From the NCBI GenBank assembly GCA_003599275.1, contig QZJG01000034.1, forward strand, positions 1 through 34,726: a stretch of DNA of 34,726 nucleotides, read 5' to 3'. The stretch comes from Nitrospiraceae bacterium. Its GTDB lineage: Bacteria > Nitrospirota > Thermodesulfovibrionia > UBA6902. This document shows, in pieces, positions 21,679-29,653 of the stretch. Position 1 is the first letter of the stretch. Each line of letters starts with the position of its first letter. A program made the position numbers and the translations under genes. Under the pieces are notes generated by a model. The model was not told the origin of the DNA and made no database searches. It saw only the letters and a program-made list of their open reading frames with translations.

Positions 21679-23472
21679 ATGATGAGGAACTTAAAAAAAC
21701 ATCGGTTAGTCATCGGTCTAATATTCTGCCTTATATTACTGCCTGGATCCGGTCTTTGGGCCGGGAGCGCCAATCTTTCATGGGGGGAGCCTACTACAAA
21801 CGTTGATGAAACGCCTCTTACCGACCTGTTCGGTTACAAAATATATTACGGCACCACCTCCGGCACTTATTCCTACAATATAGACATCGGCAATGTTACA
21901 TCATATGAGGTCACAGATCTGACGGATGGGACAATCTATTATTTTGCGGTAACAGCATACGATACATCGGGGAATGAAAGCGGGTATTCCGGTGAGGTGA
22001 GTAAAACGCTGCCTCTGCCTTCCAGTCCCCCGGTTGCCGACCCGGGCGGACCTTACACCGGTATTGAAGGACAAGCTTTGACCTTTAACGGTTCCGCTTC
22101 CAGCGATCCTGACGGGATTATCTCACTTTACGAATGGGACGTAAATAATGACGGCATATATGACTACAGCTCCTCTTCTCCGACAGGCAGCCATATTTAC
22201 GCGCAACAGGGTATATATACGGTTGCACTGAGAGTGACGGACAATTTTGATAAAACCGATGTGGCAACTGCTACAGTCACTGTATCGGATACGGCGCCTG
22301 CAGCCGGTTTCACAGGGTCTCCTACAAGCGGAGCAGCGCCTCTTGCGGTCAATTTCACAAATACCTCCACAGGCTATGACCTTCTTTTAACATATGCATG
22401 GGATTTCGATAACAACGGGACTACAGATTCGACCCTTCCGAATCCATCATATGTATATGGTAGTGAAGGGACTTATTCAGTAAAACTGACGGTTACAGAC
22501 TCTGACGGAAGCGCAACGAGCTTTGCAAGCACGAATTATGTGACGGTCAGGAATGATAATAAAACCATCGGCTGTTCTGAAGGAGGAGTTGTAGAGTGCA
22601 TCGAGAGGCTGGATGGTGGCAGTGACGGCAACAATCTTGTCAACAAAAAGCCAAAGCTGAACCTGGGTTTTAAATTCAGAGTGACCGTAACAGATACAAC
22701 AGGCGTCCCTCCCCGATATGTAAGACTATTTATGTCTCAGAGGAGCAATCCTTCTGAGGGAGACTTTTATTACTATGATATGCTTTGCAGCGGGGACTAT
22801 ACTTCAGGCGCATCATGCACATACGCAACAAAACTCGGCCCTGCCGCAGTCCATAAATATTACTTCGAGAGCAGTATGTCCGACGGCACAACTTTGAGAT
22901 ATCCTGTTGCAGGCTATATAACAGGCCCTGCGACCTATCTGCTTAGCGGATACAATCTCGTTGGTTTGCCGAGAGACATCGGTATGAGCAGTCTGACCTC
23001 CAACACCGCCTTCGGCACTTCACTGGCATACAGGTGGGATGCGGAAGCCGAATACTACTCGGCGATAACGGCCTCCGAGACTGTAAGGACAGGTGAAGGA
23101 TATTTTATTTACAGGCAGACCAACTATCTGCCTGAGCTTGCGGCATATGCTGAAATACAGGATGAGACATTCACATACGGGCTAAGACACGGATGGAACA
23201 TTATCAGCAACCCGTATTCCGGGAATGTAGCGCTTTCAGATGTAAAGGTCCGTAAGGGCGAAGACACACCTGTGACATGGACGCAGGCAGCATCAACCGG
23301 CTGGCTTACAAACGCAATCTACTTTTTGAACGGAAAAGACTGGGGCAATACCTACGGCTTTGAATCGGCGCCATCAGCCCAGATTGTGCCCTGGGTGGGT
23401 TATTGGATATATCTGAATGCATCTGATGACACTTACTATCTTGTGATAACCAGACCGGAAAACAGGAGGTAA
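21679..23472 (+). CDS. Fibronectin-III / PKD-domain surface protein
   Basis: 597 aa from ATG 21679, chosen for AAGGAGAG about 5 nt upstream. Signal peptide to about residue 29 (W-A-G). FnIII at about 30-113 is closely similar to that of the preceding surface protein (same K-I-Y-Y-G-T-x-S and V-T-A-Y-D-T-S-G-N-E-S-G-Y-S). Two PKD domains follow, each with the Y-x-W-D-[VF]-[ND] core (S-L-Y-E-W-D-V-N, L-T-Y-A-W-D-F-D). The last ~180 residues contain G-Y-N-L-V-G-L-P, G-W-N-I-I-S-N-P-Y and W-V-G-Y-W-I-Y, a repeat seen at the ends of secreted proteins. The stop lies inside the ribosome-binding site of the next gene. The 21495-21678 gap shows only a weak hairpin near 21579-21605. Adhesin or matrix protein is likely. 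Confidence 0.78.
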   Translation: MMRNLKKHRLVIGLIFCLILLPGSGLWAGSANLSWGEPTTNVDETPLTDLFGYKIYYGTTSGTYSYNIDIGNVTSYEVTDLTDGTIYYFAVTAYDTSGNESGYSGEVSKTLPLPSSPPVADPGGPYTGIEGQALTFNGSASSDPDGIISLYEWDVNNDGIYDYSSSSPTGSHIYAQQGIYTVALRVTDNFDKTDVATATVTVSDTAPAAGFTGSPTSGAAPLAVNFTNTSTGYDLLLTYAWDFDNNGTTDSTLPNPSYVYGSEGTYSVKLTVTDSDGSATSFASTNYVTVRNDNKTIGCSEGGVVECIERLDGGSDGNNLVNKKPKLNLGFKFRVTVTDTTGVPPRYVRLFMSQRSNPSEGDFYYYDMLCSGDYTSGASCTYATKLGPAAVHKYYFESSMSDGTTLRYPVAGYITGPATYLLSGYNLVGLPRDIGMSSLTSNTAFGTSLAYRWDAEAEYYSAITASETVRTGEGYFIYRQTNYLPELAAYAEIQDETFTYGLRHGWNIISNPYSGNVALSDVKVRKGEDTPVTWTQAASTGWLTNAIYFLNGKDWGNTYGFESAPSAQIVPWVGYWIYLNASDDTYYLVITRPENRR

Positions 23473-23477
23473 TCAAT

Positions 23478-23951
23478 ATGATAAAAAAGTCCGTTATTGC
23501 GCTGGCAGCACTATTGATAATGAATGTAAACATATCGGAAGCCGAAGACAAATGGGAGATAGACATTAAAGCGAACCTTAACAATGCTGAAAACATACTT
23601 ACAATAGGAACAAGTCCCGACGCGAGTGACGGGCCCGACGGAGGATACGATGTGCCTGCCCTGCTTTCAGGCGATATCCGGGCTTACCTGAAAATAGAAG
23701 ATAAACAATACTGGAAAGACATAAAAGGATCAGACGGCATGTCCCTTAAGACATGGACCTTTTCAGTGGAGTCCAATATTCTGAGACAGACAGTAAAACT
23801 CAAATGGACTACATCGGCCATTCCCACTGATACAAATTTATTTCTGATGGATAAAGTAACTGGTAAAACCGTGGATATGAAAAACACCGCTTCCATCCAG
23901 TATAAAAATACCGGTAGCAGAGAGTTTTTAATCGAGATGCGCATACGATAA
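23478..23951 (+). CDS. Small exported protein, unknown function
   Basis: 157 aa. ATG 23478 is preceded by AGGAGGTAATCA, an excellent ribosome-binding site overlapping the upstream stop, so it is co-translated with the PKD protein. A signal peptide ([14 protein letters not shown], cleavage near S-E-A) precedes a beta-rich mature part starting [16 protein letters not shown]. No cysteines, no lipobox. I do not recognise the family; tight coupling suggests it works with, or helps assemble, the surface protein. Confidence 0.75.
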   Translation: MIKKSVIALAALLIMNVNISEAEDKWEIDIKANLNNAENILTIGTSPDASDGPDGGYDVPALLSGDIRAYLKIEDKQYWKDIKGSDGMSLKTWTFSVESNILRQTVKLKWTTSAIPTDTNLFLMDKVTGKTVDMKNTASIQYKNTGSREFLIEMRIR

Positions 23952-24055
23952 GCGGTTGTCCAGAGCTCCTGAAGAGAACATCCAGCCTGCCCACAGTACC
24001 TTTGCGGTTTTATGGTAAAATACGTTGCTTTTATCTCTGCATTCGAGGAGGCTTG

Positions 24056-24373
24056 ATGGTCCCGGAACTTAAATATGACGAAAAAGGACTCATTCCGGCA
24101 ATAATACAGGACATTAATAATAATGAAGTGTTGATGATGGCGTATATGAATAAGATTTCTCTCGAGAAAACTATCAAGACGCGCAGGACCCATTTCTGGA
24201 GCAGGTCCAGGCAAAAATACTGGATGAAGGGGGAGACATCGGGCAATGTTCAAATTGTCAAGGAAATCTTTTATGACTGTGATGAAGATACCCTTCTTAT
24301 AAAGGTTGAACAATCCGGTCCGGGGGCCTGCCACACCGGCAACAGGACGTGTTTTTACAGAACTATCGTATAG
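24056..24373 (+). CDS. hisI: Phosphoribosyl-AMP cyclohydrolase
   Basis: 105 aa from ATG 24056, with GAGGAGG just upstream. It opens the purine ring of phosphoribosyl-AMP (third step of histidine synthesis) and is Zn/Mg-dependent. Seen: M-M-A-Y-M-N at about 24-29, T-x-[14 protein letters not shown] with the Cys/Asp metal ligands, and [15 protein letters not shown] at about 87-101. A HisI-only protein without the HisE domain; no other his genes are nearby. It is followed after 29 bp by yraN. Confidence 0.95.
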   Translation: MVPELKYDEKGLIPAIIQDINNNEVLMMAYMNKISLEKTIKTRRTHFWSRSRQKYWMKGETSGNVQIVKEIFYDCDEDTLLIKVEQSGPGACHTGNRTCFYRTIV

Positions 24374-24402
24374 AGTTTCCACAGGCTTAAAAGGGGGGGC
24401 AT

Positions 24403-24747
24403 ATGAAATTGGGCGAAAAAGGCGAGGGGCTTGCTGCAGCATTTCTCAGGAAAAGGGGATACAGAATAATTGAGCAAAACTACAAAACCAATATCGGGGA
24501 GATAGACATCATAGCCCTTGATGGGGATGTGCTTGTCTTCCTGGAGGTCAAGACACGGGAGAGTATTGAATTCGGACTGCCGTTTGAATCGGTGAATTTC
24601 AGGAAAAGACGCAAGATCGCAAATGTGGCATTATCATATCTCAAAAGATTTGCCGACCTTCCACAGTGCAGATTCGACGTCGTGAGTATTTGTTACAATA
24701 ACGGCAAATCTGAATTTGAGCTGATAAAAGACGCCTTCGAGGTGTAG
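24403..24747 (+). CDS. YraN family protein (UPF0102)
   Basis: 114 aa. Seen: G-E-x-x-A-A-x-F-L-x-x-x-G-Y-x-I-I-E-x-N-Y near the start, then G-E-I-D-I-I-A and F-L-E-V-K-T-R, the PD-(D/E)XK-like core of the UPF0102 family (Holliday-junction-resolvase-like fold; biochemical role unsettled). ATG 24403 follows a G-rich ribosome-binding stretch. Normal length. Confidence 0.93.
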   Translation: MKLGEKGEGLAAAFLRKRGYRIIEQNYKTNIGEIDIIALDGDVLVFLEVKTRESIEFGLPFESVNFRKRRKIANVALSYLKRFADLPQCRFDVVSICYNNGKSEFELIKDAFEV

Positions 24748-24846
24748 ATATAGTGGTTAGCTGTTTGGTCTCTGTTTGTCAGGATACAAAATACACCGAT
24801 TTTCATGCTTAGAATTTGTTGTGTTGATTATGGTATTATTCATGCA

Positions 24847-24920
24847 CGGGGCGTAGCGCAGCCCGGTAGCGCACACGGTTCGGGACCGTGGAGTCGGAGG
24901 TTCAAATCCTCTCGCCCCGA
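24847..24920 (+). tRNA. tRNA-Pro (anticodon CGG)
   Basis: 74 nt folding into a full cloverleaf. C1-G72 acceptor pair typical of bacterial tRNA-Pro, D-arm TAGCGCAG...GGTAGCGCA, anticodon stem CACGG/CCGTG with loop TTCGGGA (CGG), and T-loop TTCAAAT. Discriminator A73. The CCA end is not encoded. Confidence 0.96.
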
Positions 24921-24958
24921 TTAGTTTTGGTTATTTGGCAACGTTATACTATGAAAGG

Positions 24959-25840
24959 TCACAGCAGTCCTGCCCTTTCCATAATTGTCGGCACCTTGTC
25001 TTCCATTCCTATCGCCATGATATGAACACCGTCGCAGATTTTCTCGTCCTTCAACTGCTTAATATGCCGGGCCGCGATGTTCAGTCCTGTATCAAGCACC
25101 TTTTCTTTCCCTGCGGCCTTGAGCTCATCAATTAAGTTCTGAGGCACCTTGATCCCGGGCACAAAATTGTTCATGAAGTTTGCCATTCCTGCGCTCTTAA
25201 GGACAACGATACCGGCCATAATTTTTACATTGAACCGCCTTGCGTGCGCCATAAAGGTCTTGAATTTTTCAATGTCATAGATCGCCTGTGTCTGGAAGAA
25301 TTTTGCACCTGCATTCACCTTCTTCTCGAACTTCATGAGCTGCGGCTCTATCGGGTTCGATTCCGGCGTTACGACAGCTCCCTGGAAATAATCGGTCGCG
25401 CCTTTCAAATCATTGCCGGACATGTCCTTTCCGTTATTCATCCCGTCAACGATCTTCAGAAGCTGGACGGATTCCACGTCATAAACAGGCTTTGCCTGTT
25501 TATGGTCTCCCGCTGAGACATGGTCTCCGGTCATGCAGAGGACATTTCTTATTCCAAGAACATAAGCGCCAAGAAGGTCTGCCTGAAGCCCGATCCTGTT
25601 TCTGTCGCGGCAGGTCATTTGCAATATCGGTTCAAGCCCGTTTTCCATTGCCAGCTTGCATACCGCAATGGAGGAGATCCTCATGACGGCAGACTGGTTG
25701 TCGGTGATATTCGCCGCGTCTATCTTGCCCCGTAAAATTTCCATGTGGTGGAGCATCTCTTTTATGTCAGTGCCCTTGGGAGGGCCTATTTCCGCTGTAA
25801 CTGTGAATTTGCCTGAGTTGAGTGTATCTCTAAAGCTCAC
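24959..25840 (-). CDS. metF: 5,10-methylenetetrahydrofolate reductase
   Basis: 293 aa from GTG 25840, which overlaps the stop of the preceding gene (GTGA). TIM-barrel flavoenzyme reducing methylene-THF to methyl-THF. Seen: T-A-E-I-G-P-P-K-G near residue 15, N-I-T-D-N-Q-S, Q-M-T-C-R-D-R-N-R near 79-87, L-C-M-T-G-D-H and F-F-Q-T-Q-A-I-Y-D near 183-191. The partner MetV is encoded directly upstream, the pairing found in Wood-Ljungdahl organisms. It converges on tRNA-Pro. Confidence 0.94.
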   Translation of the reverse strand: MSFRDTLNSGKFTVTAEIGPPKGTDIKEMLHHMEILRGKIDAANITDNQSAVMRISSIAVCKLAMENGLEPILQMTCRDRNRIGLQADLLGAYVLGIRNVLCMTGDHVSAGDHKQAKPVYDVESVQLLKIVDGMNNGKDMSGNDLKGATDYFQGAVVTPESNPIEPQLMKFEKKVNAGAKFFQTQAIYDIEKFKTFMAHARRFNVKIMAGIVVLKSAGMANFMNNFVPGIKVPQNLIDELKAAGKEKVLDTGLNIAARHIKQLKDEKICDGVHIMAIGMEDKVPTIMERAGLL

Positions 25841-26505
25841 TTTTTCTTTTCCTCCTTTGCTCTGGCGACCAATGCGCGGGGCTTCTGGCTCTTCGACCAG
25901 TCTTTTGCCTCCATGGTTTTTTTCATATCATCAAGCCGGTTGATTTTATTCAGCCTCTCATAAATCCGCACCCAGCAGCACGGTATATCAGGGCTGACTT
26001 CACATTTTCCTTCATTGGTCCCGCCGCAGGGGCCGTTAAGAAGGCCCTTGGGACACGAGGTCACCGGGCATATGCCTCCTGTCTCATCGAGGATGCATTC
26101 GCCGCATAATGAACATCTTTCGTCGAACATCTGATAGCGGGTCATATTTGCGAGGAACATTGTATCGTTGGATTGATACACAGGTTTGTCAGGGAATATC
26201 TCGACGGCGGCCTGTGTTCCCGCGCCGCAGGACATCACAATGACAACGTCCGTTTTATCAAGCTGCTCCTTAAACGGCTTAAGCTCGACCTTTGTGCCTA
26301 ACACCTGACAGCCGGTCTTGGCCCTGAAGGTCCCTGTTACGGTCTTGCCTTCCTTCTCCAGCGTTTCTTTCAGTTCTGCAAGCTCAGGCTCTCCGCCGGT
26401 GCCGCAAAGAGACGCGCATTCGGAGCATCCGACGAGGAAGAAGCTTTTGTAGTCCTTTATGTTCTCGAGAAGGTCTTTGAATTCTCTTTTCTTTGTTGCA
26501 ATCAT
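25837..26505 (-). CDS. metV: MetV-type methylenetetrahydrofolate reductase partner (MTHFR C-terminal-like, Cys-rich)
   Basis: 222 aa, ATG 26505 preceded by AAAGGAGAG. Seen: C-S-E-C-A-S-L-C-G-T-G near residues 26-36, a central Rossmann-like part (V-V-I-V-M-S-C-G-A-G-T-Q), and the second cluster C-S-L-C-G-E-C, C-P-V-T-S-C-P-K-G-L-L-N-G-P-C-G-G. Many Cys suit zinc or Fe-S binding. In acetogens MetV forms a complex with MetF and channels electrons to it. The 4-nt overlap with metF fits a complex. Confidence 0.9.
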   Translation of the reverse strand: MIATKKREFKDLLENIKDYKSFFLVGCSECASLCGTGGEPELAELKETLEKEGKTVTGTFRAKTGCQVLGTKVELKPFKEQLDKTDVVIVMSCGAGTQAAVEIFPDKPVYQSNDTMFLANMTRYQMFDERCSLCGECILDETGGICPVTSCPKGLLNGPCGGTNEGKCEVSPDIPCCWVRIYERLNKINRLDDMKKTMEAKDWSKSQKPRALVARAKEEKKK

Positions 26506-26523
26506 TTTGCTCTCTCCTTTGGG

Positions 26524-26603
26524 TAGTCAGTAGTTAGTAGTGGGTAGAGAGTAGAGAGATTAGTTCTAACCTTTTTTCTCCCTACTACCAACTACTAACT
26601 ACT
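26524..26603. repeat. Intergenic 7-bp-period inverted repeat 1
   Basis: AGTAGTTAGTAGT (26529-26541) has its exact complement at 26591-26603, with looser pairing inside. It fills the folD-metV gap. One of three such elements in consecutive gaps. Confidence 0.6.
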
Positions 26604-26607
26604 TTTC

Positions 26608-27516
26608 TTATTTTACTCCCGCATGTATTTTAGCCGATTTGACGGTGTTTTTCATAAGCATGGTGATGGTCATCGGCCCGACGCCTCCGGGCACAGGGGT
26701 AATGGCCCCGGCAATTTCTTTTGCCGCATCGAAGTCCACGTCGCCCTTGAGTATGGGGACCATCTTTCCGGTCTTCTCGCTCTTCTTTTCGCCGACACGG
26801 TTGACGCCGACGTCAATTACACAGGAGCCCGGTTTGATCCATTCAGGTTTTACGAGGCCGGGGACCCCCGCAGCCACTATGAGAATGTCGGCGCGTTTGC
26901 AGTGGGCTTCAAGATTTTTCGTCCCTGTATGAACGACAGTCACTGTGGAATTTGCGCCTTTTCCTTTCTGAAGCATGATCATAGCGATAGGTTTGCCGAC
27001 AATATTCGAGCGTCCTACCACTACGACCTCTGCGCCGTTGGTATCAAAACCGGAGCGCACAATCAATTCCTGGATCCCGGCCGGGGTGCATGGAAGGAAC
27101 TTTACTTCGTTGCCGCCTATCATCAGACGTCCGACATTGACGGGGTGAAAGCCGTCTACGTCCTTGTCAGGGTCTATGGCGTTGAGCACCTTCTTCTCAT
27201 CAATCTGCTTTGGAAGCGGAAGCTGCACAAGGATGCCGTGTATCTTCGGGTCCTGATTATATTTATCAATGAGCTTCAGCAGGTCAGCCTCGGAGATATT
27301 GTCAGGTTGATCATCCTGAATTGAATTGAATCCAATCTCATGCGCGGTCTTTTGTTTGGCGGTAACATAGCTGATGGATGCCGGATTTTTACCTACAAGT
27401 ATTGTGACAAGTCCGGGCACGACCCCATGTTTTTCCTTCAGCTCGGTGACCTCTTTTTTTAACTCTTCCCTGATTTGCGTGGCAACCTCGGTGCCGCTGA
27501 TAATTTTTGCAGACAT
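26608..27516 (-). CDS. folD: Bifunctional methylenetetrahydrofolate dehydrogenase / methenyl-THF cyclohydrolase
   Basis: 302 aa. Seen: the catalytic Y-V-T-A-K near residues 52-56, Q-L-P-L-P-K, D-K-D-V-D-G-F-H near 120-127, P-C-T-P-A-G and V-V-G-R-S-N-I-V-G-K-P for NADP binding, then T-P-V-P-G-G-V-G-P-M-T near the end. ATG 27516 has AAAGGAGGAAG upstream. It interconverts methylene-, methenyl- and formyl-THF and so feeds MetF in the same block. Slightly longer than the common ~285 aa. Confidence 0.96.
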   Translation of the reverse strand: MSAKIISGTEVATQIREELKKEVTELKEKHGVVPGLVTILVGKNPASISYVTAKQKTAHEIGFNSIQDDQPDNISEADLLKLIDKYNQDPKIHGILVQLPLPKQIDEKKVLNAIDPDKDVDGFHPVNVGRLMIGGNEVKFLPCTPAGIQELIVRSGFDTNGAEVVVVGRSNIVGKPIAMIMLQKGKGANSTVTVVHTGTKNLEAHCKRADILIVAAGVPGLVKPEWIKPGSCVIDVGVNRVGEKKSEKTGKMVPILKGDVDFDAAKEIAGAITPVPGGVGPMTITMLMKNTVKSAKIHAGVK

Positions 27517-27537
27517 GTTCTTCCTCCTTTGAATAAA

Positions 27538-27623
27538 GTAGTAGTTAGAGATAGTTGTCAGTAGAAGGAAACAAGCAGTCAGGTGAAAAATCCTCTAACT
27601 ACCGACTCCCAACTTCTGACTAC
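27538..27623. repeat. Intergenic 7-bp-period inverted repeat 2
   Basis: A degenerate copy of the same design between folE and folD: GTAGTAGTTAGAG-type left side and a CTAACTACCGACT...CTGACTAC right side, pairing with mismatches. Confidence 0.5.
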
Positions 27624-27627
27624 AATA

Positions 27628-28191
27628 TCAATCCCTTCTTTTTATAAGTTCCAGCAATTCCATCCTGGTCGATTCTTTCGTCCGGAAAATTCCTCTTACT
27701 GCAGATGTTATCGTCCTTGCATTCGGCTTTTTAATTCCCCTCATGGACAGGCATAAATGTTCGGCGTCTATGATGACCATTGCGCCTTTGGGTTTCAATT
27801 TATCCATTATCGTGTCTGCAAGTTGTGTGGTCAGGCGCTCCTGCACCTGCGGCCTTTTTGCGAACATCTCGACCGCCTTTGCAAGCTCGCTCAGACCGAC
27901 GATCTTCCCGCCTGACGGGATGTACGCGACATGCGCCTTTCCGATAAACGGCAGGAGATGGTGCTCACACACGGAGTAAAAAGGAATATCTTTCAGAAGG
28001 ACCATTTCATCATGGCTTTCACCTTCGATGGGTTTAAGAAGTTCCTCTGTCGGGGTTTCGAGTCCGGCGAAGATTTCCTCATACAGTTTCACAATGCGCA
28101 GAGGTGTATCCTTTAACCCGGCCCTCTCAGGGTCTTCGCCGATGCCTTCGAGTATGAGTCTTACGCCTTTTTCAATTTTCTTTCTGTCCAT
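27628..28191 (-). CDS. folE: GTP cyclohydrolase I
   Basis: 187 aa. It makes 7,8-dihydroneopterin triphosphate, the first step to folates. Seen: zinc ligands C-E-H-H near residues 75-78 and the later Cys in [22 protein letters not shown], and R-P-Q-V-Q-E-R-L-T, all canonical. No Shine-Dalgarno is visible before ATG 28191; the hairpin repeat at 28204-28270 ends 12 bp upstream of it. Confidence 0.96.
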   Translation of the reverse strand: MDRKKIEKGVRLILEGIGEDPERAGLKDTPLRIVKLYEEIFAGLETPTEELLKPIEGESHDEMVLLKDIPFYSVCEHHLLPFIGKAHVAYIPSGGKIVGLSELAKAVEMFAKRPQVQERLTTQLADTIMDKLKPKGAMVIIDAEHLCLSMRGIKKPNARTITSAVRGIFRTKESTRMELLELIKRRD

Positions 28192-28203
28192 GGTTTGAAA
28201 ATA

Positions 28204-28270
28204 AACGGTAGTTAGTAGTTAGTAGTTAGTAGTTAGGCTAACTACCACCTACCATCTACTAACTACCGTT
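28204..28270. repeat. Intergenic 7-bp-period inverted repeat 3 with (GTAGTTA)4
   Basis: Perfect 15-bp outer stem (28204-28218/28256-28270). The left arm continues as four exact GTAGTTA units (28208-28235). On the plus strand a run of six T follows, but the genes on both sides are on the minus strand. Confidence 0.7.
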
Positions 28271-28272
28271 TT

Positions 28273-28881
28273 TTATTTCCGCCTGCAATCTATCGTCCTC
28301 TTCTCCGTTATTATCTTATCCATCTTCACATCGTGCTCTTCACCTGGAACCTTTGACACAATCTGTTCCTCAAACGCAAGCGCTATAAGCACCGGTTGGG
28401 TGGTAGTTTTTTTTACTGACCCCTGACCCTTGACCCGTGGCCCCTTCTGTAACAGCCGGTCATAATATCCTGCGCCGTATCCAAGCCTGTTTCCGTGGAT
28501 ATCAAATCCCACCCCCGGGATGATCACGAGGTCCACATTGCTTAAAAGTGTTTTATTCCTCTTAACGGCTTTCGGCTCCGGGATCCCCATGTAACCTGCT
28601 TCCAGTCCGGTAATATTGTCTATTTTAAAAAGCCGTAATATTTTATTTTTCTGATCGACCCTCGGCAGGACCACGGTCTTTTTTAATCGCAGCGCCTGCT
28701 GTATGCAGGGAAAAGTCGCCACTTCGCTTTTAAACGACGCGTATAACAGTATGTTTTCCGCATATCTGAAAGCAAACGTCGCGTACAGCCTTTCCCTTAT
28801 GGCAGCTTCCTTTTCCGTTTTTGTGTCAGGTCCAATGCTGTCTCTTGCCTCTAAAAGTTTTTTCCTGAGTTCTTTTTTCAA
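28273..28881 (-). CDS. 5-formyltetrahydrofolate cyclo-ligase
   Basis: 202 aa from TTG 28881, which overlaps the preceding stop (TTGA). ATP-dependent conversion of 5-formyl-THF to methenyl-THF. Seen: the R-K-x-L-L-E-A-R start, Y-A-S-F-K-S-E-V-A-T at about 47-56, P-R-V-D near 74-77, and the signature I-P-G-V-G-F-D-x-x-G-N-R-L-G-Y-G-A-G-Y-Y-D-R. About 15 extra residues (G-P-R-V-K-G-Q-G-S-V-K-K-T-T-T) follow Y-Y-D-R-L-L; they are encoded by a low-complexity repeat and look inserted. The stop lies two bases from the third hairpin repeat. Confidence 0.93.
   Translation of the reverse strand: MKKELRKKLLEARDSIGPDTKTEKEAAIRERLYATFAFRYAENILLYASFKSEVATFPCIQQALRLKKTVVLPRVDQKNKILRLFKIDNITGLEAGYMGIPEPKAVKRNKTLLSNVDLVIIPGVGFDIHGNRLGYGAGYYDRLLQKGPRVKGQGSVKKTTTQPVLIALAFEEQIVSKVPGEEHDVKMDKIITEKRTIDCRRK
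28417..28437. repeat. Three 7-bp TGACCC(N) units inside the cyclo-ligase gene
   Basis: TGACCCC, TGACCCT and TGACCCG stand in tandem, next to a T8 run (28408-28415). They encode part of a segment that has no place in the family alignment as I know it. Same 7-bp period as the neighbouring intergenic hairpins, different sequence. Confidence 0.55.
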
Positions 28882-29651
28882 ATGAGTTTTTCCAGGTTCT
28901 TCTTTATTGTCAGCGCTTCATCGAGTGTTTGCCGTGAGGCCTTGTAAGACGGCAGACCATTGATATCGGCTTCCATGATGCTTTCATTAAATCTTATCTG
29001 TCCTAAGAATTCCATGTCGCCGATGCTGCTTTTAATAAAGAGGACATCTTCATCTTTTCTCACTTTATTGGCGACTACGAATACCCGTTTAATGCCGAGT
29101 CCCTTTGCAAGGCCTTTGACCGCTGCCGCCGTTTGAATGCTCCTCTGTCCGGGCTCAACAACAACTATGAATGCATCCACTCCTTCCGCAGTCCCCCGTG
29201 TGAGATGTTCGATCCCAGCTTCCATATCGACTATGACTACCTCGTCTCTTTCAACAATGAGATGCTTCAGAAGTCTTCTCAATAATGTATGCTCAGGGCA
29301 GTAACAGCCTGATGCCGCAAACTTCGATTTGCCCATTATCAGAAGGGTAGTATTGTCCAACTTGTAGCCGAAGCCTTCGGGTATGTCGTCAACCTTCGGG
29401 TTGATCCTGAATATCCCTCCGCTGGTCCCGGGTTTGGCGCCTGTCCTTTCTTCAACCAGGTCCGCCATCTCGGCAATGGGTCTTATTTTCTCTATTTCGT
29501 TTTTTGTTATGCCGAGAGCGGACGCAAAATTTGCGTCAGGGTCTGCGTCAACCGCGATAACTTTTTTGCCTTCAGAGGCATATATATGGCTTAAAAGCGC
29601 GGAAACCGTGGTTTTCCCTACGCCGCCTTTTCCAGTGACTGCTATTTTCAA
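28878..29651 (-). CDS. CooC-type nickel-insertion ATPase (CODH/ACS maturation)
   Basis: 257 aa from TTG 29651. A MinD/CooC-family P-loop ATPase with deviant Walker A G-K-G-G-V-G-K-T-T at residues 7-15, V-D-A-D-P-D-A-N at 35-42, C-Y-C-P-E-H near 116-121 with the C-x-C metal pair of CooC dimers, and V-D-M-E-A-G-I-E-H-L-T-R-G-T. CooC/AcsF proteins load nickel into carbon-monoxide dehydrogenase/acetyl-CoA synthase. The enzyme's own genes are not in the window. It overlaps the cyclo-ligase gene by 4 nt and begins 2 nt after ppdK. Confidence 0.88.
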   Translation of the reverse strand: MKIAVTGKGGVGKTTVSALLSHIYASEGKKVIAVDADPDANFASALGITKNEIEKIRPIAEMADLVEERTGAKPGTSGGIFRINPKVDDIPEGFGYKLDNTTLLIMGKSKFAASGCYCPEHTLLRRLLKHLIVERDEVVIVDMEAGIEHLTRGTAEGVDAFIVVVEPGQRSIQTAAAVKGLAKGLGIKRVFVVANKVRKDEDVLFIKSSIGDMEFLGQIRFNESIMEADINGLPSYKASRQTLDEALTIKKNLEKLI

Positions 29652-29653
29652 AG

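Noticed and set aside
28208..28236. Tandem GTAGTTA units as a CRISPR-like array
   Set aside because: Units are 7 bp with no spacers and form one arm of a hairpin; no cas genes are present.
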